The notes under the pieces are model-generated. The model was not told where the DNA came from. It did not search any database and worked only from the letters and a program-made list of their open reading frames with translations. From positions 1,116,001-1,180,000 of the forward strand of contig JARPUW010000034.1 of assembly GCA_030533445.1 (NCBI GenBank): a stretch of DNA of 64,000 nucleotides, written 5' to 3'. Positions 23,401 to 35,100 of this stretch are shown here, piece by piece. Each line of letters begins with the position of its first letter. The first letter of the stretch is position 1. Position numbers and translations under genes: made by a program. This DNA is from Cyprinodon diabolis. Its lineage: Eukaryota > Chordata > Actinopteri > Cyprinodontiformes > Cyprinodontidae.

Positions 23401-25217
23401 GCCATGATCTTTTCTGGCAATCATCTAGAGCTGAAAACTAACAATATAAAGTAGATTTGAGCAGATGTTTATGGTTCCAAGCTTCAAAACAGAAGTTGAG
23501 GCCAAAACGCTCTTTTCACAGTGAGATAATGCCATTTTGGCCTCTGGAGTTGTAACAGACAAACCATTAATGATACAGCCATGATCTTTTCTGGCAATAA
23601 TCTAGAGCTGAAAACTAACAATATAAAGTAGATTTGAGCAGATTTTTTTGGTTCCAAGCTTCAAAACAGAAGTTGAGGCCAAAACGCGCATTTCACAGTG
23701 AGATAATGCCATTTTGGCCTCTGGAGTTGTAACAGACAAACCATTAATGATACAGCCATGATCTTTTCTGGCAATCATCTAGAGCTGAAAACTAACAATA
23801 TAAAGTAGATTTGAGCAGATGTTTTTGGTTCCAAGCTTCAAATCAGAAGGTTGAGGCCAAAACGCTCTTTTCACAGTGAGATAATGCCATTCTGGCCTCT
23901 GGAGTTGTAACAGAAAAACCATTAATGATACAGCCATGATCTTTTCTGCCAATCATCTAGAGCTGAAAACTAACAATATAAAGTAGATTTGAGCAGATTT
24001 TTTTGGTTCCAAGCTTCAAAACAGAAGTTGAGGCCAAAACGCGCATTTCACAGTGAGATAATGCCATTTTGGCCTCTGGAGTTGTAACAGACAAACCATT
24101 AATGATACAGCCATGATCTTTTCTGGCAATCATCTAGAGCTGAAAACTAACAATATAAAGTAGATTTGAGCAGATGTTTTTGGTTCCAAGCTTCAAATCA
24201 GAAGGTTGAGGCCAAAACGCTCATTTCACAGTGAGATAATGTCATTTTGGCCTCTGGAGTTGTAACAGAAAAACCATTAATGATACAGCCATGATCTTTT
24301 CTGGCAATCATCTAGAGCTGAAAACTAACAATATAAAGTAGATTTGAGCAGATGTTTTTGGTTCCAAGCTTCAAATCAGAAGGTTGAGGCCAAAACGCTC
24401 CTTTCACAGTGAGATAATGCCATTTTGGCCTCTGGAGTTGTAACAGACAAACCATTAATGATACAGCCATGATCTTTTCTGGCAATCATCTAGAGCTGAA
24501 AACTAACAATATAAAGTAGATTTGAGCAGATGTTTTTGGTTCCAAGCTTCAAATCAGAAGGTTGAGGCCAAAACGCTCTTTTCACAGTGAGATAATGCCA
24601 TTTTGGCCTCTGGAGTTGTAACAAACAAACCATTAATGATACAGCCATGATCTTTTCTGGCAATCATCTAGAGCTGAAAACTAACAATATAAAGTAGATT
24701 TGAGCAGATTTTTTTGGTTCCAAGCTTCAAAACAGAAGTTGAGGCCAAAACGCGCATTTCACAGTGAGATAATGTCATTTTGGCCTCTGGAGTTGTAACA
24801 GAAAAACCATTAATGATACAGCCATGATCTTTTCTGGCAATCATCTAGAGCTGAAAACTAACAATATAAAGTAGATTTGAGCAGATGTTTTTGGTTCCAA
24901 GCTTCAAATCAGAAGGTTGAGGCCAAAACGCTCATTTCACAGTGAGATAATGTCATTTTGGCCTCTGGAGTTGTAACAGAAAAACCATTAATGATACAGC
25001 CATGATCTTTTCTGGCAATCATCTAGAGCTGAAAACTAACAATATAAAGTAGATTTGAGCAGATGTTTTTGGTTCCAAGCTTCAAATCAGAAGGTTGAGG
25101 CCAAAACGCTCTTTTCACAGTGAGATAATGCCATTTTTGCCTCTGGAGTTGTAACAGACAAACCATTAATGATACAGCCATGATCTTTTCTGGCAATCAT
25201 CTAGAGCTGAAAACTAA
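20424..25217 (+). repeat. 39-mer HOR, copy 3, reduced to 27 monomers (4794 bp)
   Basis: It starts with the same AAGCTCTTTT/CTCTAGAG/TAGAGCC class B copy, the TACAGCT class A copy and the 3-bp-deleted junction (20771). After seven monomers it skips from the TTTTGCCCTCT copy straight to ATTCTGG, losing three monomers. After AATGTC it skips eight more, then continues to the ATTTTTGCC copy. The final 7-T copy of the 39-mer is replaced by AATCGG. Twelve monomers in total are absent. One class B copy has GAGGCAAAAA near 23145, which damages its inverted-repeat arm. Confidence 0.82.
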
Positions 25218-27172
25218 CAATATAAAGTAGATTTGAGCAGATGTTTTTGGTTCCAAGCTTCAAATCGGAAGGTTGAGGCCAAAACGCTCTTTTCACAGTG
25301 AGATAATGCCATTTTGGCCTCTGGAGTTGTAACAGACAAACCATTAATGATACAGCCATGATCTTTTCTGGCAATCATCTAGAGCTGAAAACTAACAATA
25401 TAAAGTAGATTTGAGCAGATGTTTTTGGTTCCAAGCTTCAAATCAGAAGGGTGAGGCCAAAACGCTCTTTTCGCAGTGAGATAATGCCATTTTGGCCTCT
25501 GGAGTTGTAACAGACAAACCATTAATGATACAGCCATGATCTTTTCTGGCAATCATCTAGAGCTGAAAACTAACAATATAGAGTAGATTTGAGCAGATGT
25601 TTATGGTTCCAAGCTTCAAAACAGAAGTTGAGGCCAAAACGCTCTTTTCACAGTGAGATAATGCCGTTTTGGCCTCTGGAGTTGTAACAGACAAACCATT
25701 AATGATACAGCCATGATCTTTTCTGGCAATCATCTAGAGCTGAAAACTAACAATATAAAGTAGATTTGAGCAGATGTTTTTGGTTCCAAGCTTCAAATCA
25801 GAAGGTTGAGGCCAAAACGCTCCTTTCACAGTGAGATAATGCCATTTTGGCCTCTGGAGTTGTAACAGACAAACCATTAATGATACAGCCATGATCTTTT
25901 CTGGCAATCATCTAGAGCTGAAAACTAACAATATAAAGTAGATTTGAGCAGATGTTTTTGGTTCCAAGCTTCAAATCAGAAGGTTGAGGCCAAAACGCTC
26001 TTTTCACAGTGAGATAATGCCATTTTGGCCTCTGGAGTTGTAACAAACAAACCATTAATGATACAGCCATGATCTTTTCTGGCAATCATCTAGAGCTGAA
26101 AACTAACAATATAAAGTAGATTTGAGCAGATTTTTTTGGTTCCAAGCTTCAAAACAGAAGTTGAGGCCAAAACGCGCATTTCACAGTGAGATAATGTCAT
26201 TTTGGCCTCTGGAGTTGTAACAGAAAAACCATTAATGATACAGCCATGATCTTTTCTGGCAATCATCTAGAGCTGAAAACTAACAATATAAAGTAGATTT
26301 GAGCAGATGTTTTTGGTTCCAAGCTTCAAATCAGAAGGTTGAGGCCAAAACGCTCATTTCACAGTGAGATAATGTCATTTTGGCCTCTGGAGTTGTAACA
26401 GAAAAACCATTAATGATACAGCCATGATCTTTTCTGGCAATCATCTAGAGCTGAAAACTAACAATATAAAGTAGATTTGAGCAGATGTTTTTGGTTCCAA
26501 GCTTCAAATCAGAAGGTTGAGGCCAAAACGCTCTTTTCACAGTGAGATAATGCCATTTTTGCCTCTGGAGTTGTAACAGACAAACCATTAATGATACAGC
26601 CATGATCTTTTCTGGCAATCATCTAGAGCTGAAAACTAACAATATAAAGTAGATTTGAGCAGATGTTTTTGGTTCCAAGCTTCAAATCGGAAGGTTGAGG
26701 CCAAAACGCTCTTTTCACAGTGAGATAATGCCATTTTGGCCTCTGGAGTTGTAACAGACAAACCATTAATGATACAGCCATGATCTTTTCTGGCAATCAT
26801 CTAGAGCTGAAAACTAACAATATAAAGTAGATTTGAGCAGATGTTTTTGGTTCCAAGCTTCAAATCAGAAGGGTGAGGCCAAAACGCTCTTTTCGCAGTG
26901 AGATAATGCCATTTTGGCCTCTGGAGTTGTAACAGACAAACCATTAATGATACAGCCATGATCTTTTCTGGCAATCATCTAGAGCTGAAAACTAACAATA
27001 TAGAGTAGATTTGAGCAGATGTTTATGGTTCCAAGCTTCAAAACAGAAGTTGAGGCCAAAACGCTCTTTTCACAGTGAGATAATGCCGTTTTGGCCTCTG
27101 GAGTTGTAACAGACAAACCATTAATGATACAGCCATGATCTTTTCTGGCAATCATCTAGAGCTGAAAACTAA
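24329..27172 (+). repeat. 8-monomer tandem duplication (2 x 1422 bp)
   Basis: Units 24329-25750 and 25751-27172 share the order CTCCTTT B, CAAACAAACC B, 7-T A with AATGTC, AATGTC B, ATTTTTGCC B, AATCGG B, GGGTGAGG/TTCGCAG B, ATAGAG/GTTTATGG A with ATGCCGTTTT. Markers fall exactly 1422 bp apart (GGGTG at 25449 and 26871; TCGG at 25265 and 26687). The first unit overlaps the tail of HOR copy 3. By eye I found no marker that differs between the two units, which suggests a recent event. Confidence 0.86.
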
Positions 27173-27526
27173 CAATATAAAGTAGATTTGAGCAGATGTT
27201 TATGGTTCCAAGCTTCAAAACAGAAGTTGAGGCCAAAACGCTATTTTCACAGTGAGATAATGCCATTTTGGCCTCTGGAGTTGTAACAGACAAACCATTA
27301 ATGATACAGCCATGATCCTTTCTGGCAATCATCTAGAGCTGAAAACTAACAATATAAAGTAGATTTGAGCAGATTTTTTTGGTTCCAAGCTTCAAATCAG
27401 AAGTTGAGGCCAAAACGCTCTTTTCACAGTGAGATAATGCCGTTTTGGCCTCTGGAGTTGTAACAGACAAACCATTAATGATACAGCCATGATCTTTTCT
27501 GGCAATCATCTAGAGCTGAAAACTAA
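26818..27526 (+). repeat. 4-monomer block shared across the domain boundary, left copy
   Basis: The order is GGGTGAGG/TTCGCAG B, ATAGAG/GTTTATGG A with ATGCCGTTTT, GTTTATGG A with CTATTTTC and TGATCCTT, then a 7-T hybrid monomer (AAATCAGAAGTTG) with ATGCCGTTTT. The same four copies lie at 30366-31074, offset 3548 bp (CTATTTT at 27241 and 30789). Confidence 0.85.
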
Positions 27527-29125
27527 CAATATAAAGTAGATTTGAGCAGATGTTTCTGGTTCCAAGCTTCAAAACAGAAGTTGAGGCCAAAACGCGCATT
27601 TCACAGTTAGATAATGTCATTTTGGCCTCTGGAGTTGTAACAGAAAAACCATTAATGATACAGCCATGATCTTTTCTGGCAATCATCTAGAGCTGAAAAC
27701 TAACAATATAAAGTAGATTTGAGCAGATGTTTTTGGTTCCAAGCTTCAAATCAGAAGGTTGAGGCCAAAACGCTCATTTCACAGTGAGATAATGTCATTT
27801 TGGCCTCTGGAGTTGTAACAGAAAAACCATTAATGATACAGCCATGATCTTTTCTGGCAATCATCTAGAGCTGAAAACTAACAATATAAAGTAGATTTGA
27901 GCAGATGTTTTTGGTTCCAAGCTTCAAATCAGAAGGTTGAGGCCAAAACGCTCTTTTCACAGTGAGATAATGCCATTTTTGCCTCTGGAGTTGTAACAGA
28001 CAAACCATTAATGATACAGCCATGATCTTTTCTGGCAATCATCTAGAGCTGAAAACTAACAATATAAAGTAGATTTGAGCAGATGTTTTTGGTTCCAAGC
28101 TTCAAATCGGAAGGTTGAGGCCAAAACGCTCTTTTCACAGTGAGATAATGCCATTTTGGCCTCTGGAGTTGTAACAGACAAACCATTAATGATACAGCCA
28201 TAATCTTTTCTGGCAATCATCTAGAGCTGAAAACTAACAATATAAAGTAGATTTGAGCAGATTTTTTTGGTTCCAAGCTTCAAAACAGAAGTTTAGGCCA
28301 AAACGCGCATTTCACAGTGAGATAATGCCATTTTGGCCTCTGGAGTTGTAACAGACAAACCATTAATGATACAGCCATGATCTTTTCTGGCAATCATCTA
28401 GAGCTGAAAACTAATAATATAAAGTAGATTTGAGCAGATGTTTTTGGTTCCAAGCTTCAAATCAGAAGGTTGAGGCCAAAACGCTCTTTTCACAGTGAGA
28501 TAATGCCATTTTGGCCTCTGGAGTTGTAACAGACAAACCATTAATGATACAGCCATGATCTTTTCTGGCAATCATCTAGAGCTGAAAACTAACAATATAA
28601 AGTAGATTTGAGCAGTTTTTTATGGTTCCAAGCTTCAAAACAGAAGTTGAGGCCAAAACGCGCATTTCACAGTGAGATAATGCCATTTTGGCCTCTGGAG
28701 TTGTAACAGACAAACCATTAATGATACAGCCATGATCTTTTCTGGCAATCATCTAGAGCTGAAAACTAACAATATAAAGTAGATTTGAGCAGATGTTTTT
28801 GGTTCCAAGCTTCAAATCAGAAGGTTGAGGCCAAAACGCCCATTTCACAGTGAGATAATGTCATTTTGGCCTCTGGAGTTGTAACAGACAAACCATTAAT
28901 GATACAGCCATGATCTTTTCTGGCAATCATCTAGAGCTGAAAACTAACAATATAAAGTAGATTTGAGCAGATGTTTTTGGTTCCAAGCTTCAAATCAGAA
29001 GGTTGAGGCCAAAACGCTCATTTCACAGTGAGATAATGTCATTTTGGCCTCTGGAGTTGTAACAGAAAAACCATTAATGATACAGCCATGATCTTTTCTG
29101 GCAATCATCTAGAGCTGAAAACTGA
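27173..29125 (+). repeat. Transition zone at the right end of the left domain
   Basis: Eleven monomers mix left-domain types (AATGTC with CAGAAAAACC, ATTTTTGCC, AATCGG, GCGCATTT) with many private changes: CTATTTTC, TGATCCTT, CACAGTTAG, GTTTAGGCC, CTAATAATA, GAGCAGTTTTTTATGG and GCCCATTT. The last AATGTC copy with CAGAAAAACC ends here. The raised number of singletons compared with the neighbouring HOR copies is what a less often homogenised edge would show. Confidence 0.75.
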
Positions 29126-32100
29126 CAATATAAAGTAGATTTGAGCATATGTTTTTGGTTCCAAGCTTCAAATCAGAAGGTTGAGGCCAAATCGCTCTTT
29201 TCACAGTGAGATAATGCCATTTTGGCCTCTGGAGTTGTAACAGACAAACCATTAATGATACAGCCATGATCTTTTCTGGCAATCATCTAGAGCTGAAAAC
29301 TAACAATATAAAGTAGATTTGAGCAGATGTTTTTGGTTCCAAGCTTCAAAACAGAAGTTGAGGCCAAAACGCTCTTTTCACAGTGAGATAATGCCATTTT
29401 GGCCTCTGGAGTTGTAACAGACAAACCATTAATGATACAGCCATGATCTTTTCTGGCAATCATCTAGAGCTGAAAACTAACAATATAAAGTAGATTTGAG
29501 CAGATGTTTTTGGTTCCAAGCTTCAAAACAGAAGTTGAGGCCAAAACGCTCTTTTCACAGTGAGATAATGCCATTTTGGCCTCTGGAGTTGTAACAGACA
29601 AACCATTAATGATACAGCCATGATCTTTTCTGGCAATCATCTAGAGCTGAAAACTAACAATATAAAGTAGATTTGAGCAGATGTTTCTGGTTCCAAGCTT
29701 CAAAACAGAAGTTGAGGCCAAAACGCTCTTTTCACAGTGAGATAATGCCATTTTGGCCTCTGGAGTTGTAACAGACAAACCATTAATGATACAGCCATGA
29801 TCTTTTCTGGCAATCATCTAGAGCTGAAAACTAACAATATAAAGTAGATGTGAGCAGATGTTTATGGTTCCAAGCTTCAAAACAGAAGTTGAGGCCAAAA
29901 CTCTCATTTCACAGTGAGATAATGCCATTTTGGCCTCTGGAGTTGTAACAGACAAACCACTAATGATACAGCCATGATCTTTTCTGGCAATCATCTAGAG
30001 CTGAAAACTAACAATATAAAGTAGATTTGAGCAGATGTTTCTGGTTCCAAGCTTCAAAACAGAAGTTGAGGCCAAAACGCTCTTTTCACAGTGAGATAAT
30101 GCCATTTTGGCCTCTGGAGTTGTAACAGACAAACCCTTAATGATACAGCCATGATCTTTTCTGGTAATCACCTAGAGCTGAAAACTAACAATATAAAGTA
30201 GATTTGAGCAGATGTTTTTGGTTCCAAGCTTCAAAACAGAAGTTGAGGCCAAAACGCTCATTTCACAGTGAGGTAATGCCATTTTGGCCTCTGGAGTTGT
30301 AACAGACAAACCATTAATGATACAGCCATGATCTTTTCTGGCAATCATCTAGAGCTGAAAACTAACAATATAAAGTAGATTTGAGCAGATGTTTTTGGTT
30401 CCAAGCTTCAAATCAGAAGGGTGAGGCCAAAACGCTCTTTTCGCAGTGAGATAATGCCATTTTGGCCTCTGGAGTTGTAACAGACAAACCATTAATGATA
30501 CAGCCATGATCTTTTCTGGCAATCATCTAGAGCTGAAAACTAACAATATAGAGTAGATTTGAGCAGATGTTTATGGTTCCAAGCTTCAAAACAGAAGTTG
30601 AGGCCAAAACGCTCTTTTCACAGTGAGATAATGCCGTTTTGGCCTCTGGAGTTGTAACAGACAAACCATTAATGATACAGCCATGATCTTTTCTGGCAAT
30701 CATCTAGAGCTGAAAACTAACAATATAAAGTAGATTTGAGCAGATGTTTATGGTTCCAAGCTTCAAAACAGAAGTTGAGGCCAAAACGCTATTTTCACAG
30801 TGAGATAATGCCATTTTGGCCTCTGGAGTTGTAACAGACAAACCATTAATGATACAGCCATGATCCTTTCTGGCAATCATCTAGAGCTGAAAACTAACAA
30901 TATAAAGTAGATTTGAGCAGATTTTTTTGGTTCCAAGCTTCAAATCAGAAGTTGAGGCCAAAACGCTCTTTTCACAGTGAGATAATGCCGTTTTGGCCTC
31001 TGGAGTTGTAACAGACAAACCATTAATGATACAGCCATGATCTTTTCTGGCAATCATCTAGAGCTGAAAACTAACAATATAAAGTAGATTTGAGCAGATG
31101 TTTCTGGTTCCAAGCTTCAAAACAGAAGTTGAGGCCAAAACGCTCATTTCACAGTGAGATAATGCCATTTTGGCCTCTGGAGTTGTAACAGACAAACCAT
31201 TAATGATACAGCCATGATCTTTTCTGGAAATCATCTAGAGCTAAAAACTAACAATATAGAGTAGATTTGAGCAGATGTTTATGGTTCCAAGCTTCAAAAC
31301 AGAAGTTGAGGCCAAAACGCTCATTTCACAGTGAGATAATGCCAATTTGGCCTCTGGAGTTGTAACAGACAAACCATTAATGATACAGCCATGATCTTTT
31401 CTGGCAATCATCTAGAGCTGAAAACTAACAATATAAAGTAGATGTGAGCAGATGTTTCTGGTTCCAAGCTTCAAAACAGAAGTTGATGCCAAAACGTTCA
31501 TTTCACAGTGAGATAATGCCATTTTGGCCTCTGGAGTTGTAACAGACAAACCATTAATGATACAGCCATGATCTTTTCTGGCAATCATCTAGAGCTGAAA
31601 ACTAACAATATAAAGTAGATTTGAGCAGATGTTTTTGGTTCCAAGCTTCAAATCAGAAGGTTGAGGCCAAAACGCTCTTTTCACAGTGAGATAATGCCAT
31701 TTTGGCCTCTGGAGTTGTAACAGACAAACCATTAATGATACAGCCATAATCTTTTCTGGCAATCATCTAGAGCTGAAAACTAACGATATAAAGTAGATTT
31801 GAGCAGATGTTTATGGTTCCAAGCTTCAAAACAGAAGTTGAGGCCAAAACGCTCATTTCACAGTGAGATAATGCCATTTTGGCCTCTGGAGTTGTAACAG
31901 ACAAACCATTAATGATACAGCCATGATCTTTTCTGGCAATCATCTAGAGTTGAAAACTAACAATATAAAGTAGATTTGAACAGATGTTTTTGGTTCCAAG
32001 CTTCAAAACAGAAGTTGAGGCCAAAACGCTCATTTCACAGTGAGATAATGCCATTTTGGCCTCTGGAGTTGTAACAGACAAACCACTAATGATACAGCCA

Positions 32101-35100
32101 TGATCTTTTCTGGCAATCATCTAGAGCTGAAAACTAACAATATAAAGTAGATTTGAGCAGATGTTTATGGTTCCAAGCTTCAAAACAGAAGTTGAGGCCA
32201 AAACGCTCTTTTCACAGTGAGATAATGCCATTTTGGCCTCTGGAGTTGTAACAGACAAACCATTAATGATACAGCCATGATCTTTTCTGGCAATCATCTA
32301 GAGCTGAAAACTAACAATATAAAGTAGATTTGAGCAGATGTTTTTGGTTCCAAGCTTCAAAACAGAAGTTGAGGCCAAAACGCTCATTTCACAGTGAGAT
32401 AATGCCATTTTGGCCTCTGGAGTTGTAACAGACAAACCATTAATGATACAGCCATGATCTTTTCTGGCATTCATCTAGAGCTGAAAACTAACAATATAAA
32501 GTAGATTTGAGCAGATGTTTTTGGTTCCAAGCTTCAAATCAGAAGGTTGAGGCCAAAACGCTCTTTTCACAGTGAGATAATGCCATTTTGGCCTCTGGAG
32601 TTGTAACAGACAAACCATTAATGATACAGCCATAATCTTTTCTGGCAATCATCTAGAGCTGAAAACTAACAATATAAAGTAGATTTGAGCAGATGTTTAT
32701 GGTTCCAAGCTTCAAAACAGAAGTTGAGGCCAAAACGCTCATTTCACAGTGAGATAATGCCATTTTGGCCTCTAGAGTTGTAACAGACAAACCATTAATG
32801 ATACAGCCATGATCTTTTCTGGCAATCATCTAGAGCTGAAAACTAACAATATAAAGTAGATTTGAGCAGATGTTTTTGGTTCCAAGCTTCAAAAAAGAAG
32901 TTGAGGCCAAAACGCTCTTTTCACAGTGAGATAATGCCATTTTGGCCTCTGGAGTTGTAACAGACAAACCATTAATGATACAGCCATGATCTTTTCTGGC
33001 AATCATCTAGAGCTGAAAACTAACAATATAAAGTAGATGTGAGCAGATGTTTATGGTTCCAAGCTTCAAAACAGAAGTTGAGGCCAAAACGCTCATTTCA
33101 CAGTGAGATAATGCCATTTTGGCCTCTGGAGTTGTAACAGACAAACCATTAATGATACAGCCATGATCTTTTCTGGCAATCATCTAGAGCTGAAAACTAA
33201 CAATATAAAGTAGATTTGAGCAGATGTTTCTGGTTCCAAGCTTCAAAACAGAAGTTGAGGCCAAAACGCTCTTTTCACAGTGAGATAATGCCATTTTGGC
33301 CTCTGGAGTTGTAACAGACAAACCCTTAATGATACAGCCATGATCTTTTCTGGTAATCACCTAGAGCTGAAAACTAACAATATAAAGTAGATTTGAGCAG
33401 ATGTTTTTGGTTCCAAGCTTCAAAACAGAAGTTGAGGCCAAAACGCTCATTTCACAGTGAGATAATGCCATTTTGGCCTCTGGAGTTGTAACAGACAAAC
33501 CATTAATGATACAGCCATGATCTTTTCTGGCAATCATCTAGAGCTGAAAACTAACAATATAAAGTAGATTTGAGCAGATGTTTCTGGTTCCAAGCTTCAA
33601 AACAGAAGTTGAGGCCAAAACGTTCATTTCACAGTGAGATAATGCCATTTTGGCCTCTGGAGTTGTAACAGACAAACCATTAATGATACAGCCATGATCT
33701 TTTCTGGCATTCATCTAGAGCTGAAAACTAACAATATAAAGTAGATTTGAGCAGATGTTTTTGGTTCCAAGCTTCAAATCAGAAGGTTGAGGCCAAAACG
33801 CTCTTTTCACAGTGAGATAATGCCATTTTGGCCTCTGGAGTTGTAACAGACAAACCATTAATGATACAGCCATAATCTTTTCTGGCAATCATCTAGAGCT
33901 GAAAACTAACAATATAAAGTAGATTTGAGCAGATGTTTTTGGTTCCAAGCTTCAAATCAGAAGGTTGAGGCCAAAACGCTCATTTCACAGTGAGATAATG
34001 CCATTTTGGCCTCTAGAGTTGTAACAGACAAACCATTAATGATACAGCCATGATCTTTTCTGGCAATCATCTAGAGCCTAAAACTAACAATATAAAGTAG
34101 ATTTGAGCAGATGTTTTTGGTTCCAAGCTTCAAAACAGAAGTTGAGGCCAAAACGCTCTTTTCACAGTGAGATAATGCCATTTTGGCCTCTGGAGTTGTA
34201 ACAGACAAACCATTAATGATACAGCCATGATCTTTTCTGGCAATCATCTAGAGCTGAAAACTAACAATATAAGGTAGATTTGAGCAGATGTTTATGGTTC
34301 CAAGCTTCAAAACAGAAGTTGAGGCCAAAACGCTCTTTTCACAGTGAGATAATGCCATTTTGGCCTCTGGAGTTGTAACAGACAAACCATTAATGATACA
34401 GCCATGATCTTTTCTGGCAATCATCTAGAGCCTAAAACTAACAATATAAAGTAGATTTGAGCAGATGTTTTTGGTTCCAAGCTTCAAAACAGAAGTTGAG
34501 GCCAAAACGCTCATTTCACAGTGAGATAATGCCATTTTGGCCTCTGGAGTTGTAACAGACAAACCATTAATGATACAGCCATGATCTTTTCTGGCATTCA
34601 TCTAGAGCTGAAAACTAAAAATATAAAGTAGATTTGAGCAGATGTTTTTGGTTCCAAGCTTCAAATCAGAAGGTTGAGGCCAAAACGCTCTTTTCACAGT
34701 GAGATAATGCCATTTTGGCCTCTGGAGTTGTAACAGACAAACCATTAATGATACAGCCATAATCTTTTCTGGCAATCATCTAGAGCTGAAAACTAACAAT
34801 ATAAAGTAGATTTGAGCAGATGTTTATGGTTCCAAGCTTCAAAACAGAAGTTGAGGCCAAAACGCTCATTTCACAGTGAGATAATGCCATTTTGGCCTCT
34901 AGAGTTGTAACAGACAAACCATTAATGATACAGCCATGATCTTTTCTGGCAATCATCTAGAGCTGAAAAGTAACAATATAAAGTAGATTTGAGCAGATGT
35001 TTATGGTTCCAAGCTTCAAAACAGAAGTTGAGGCCAAAACGCTCATTTCACAGTGAGATAATGCAATTTTGGCCTCTGGAGTTGTAACAGACAAACCATT

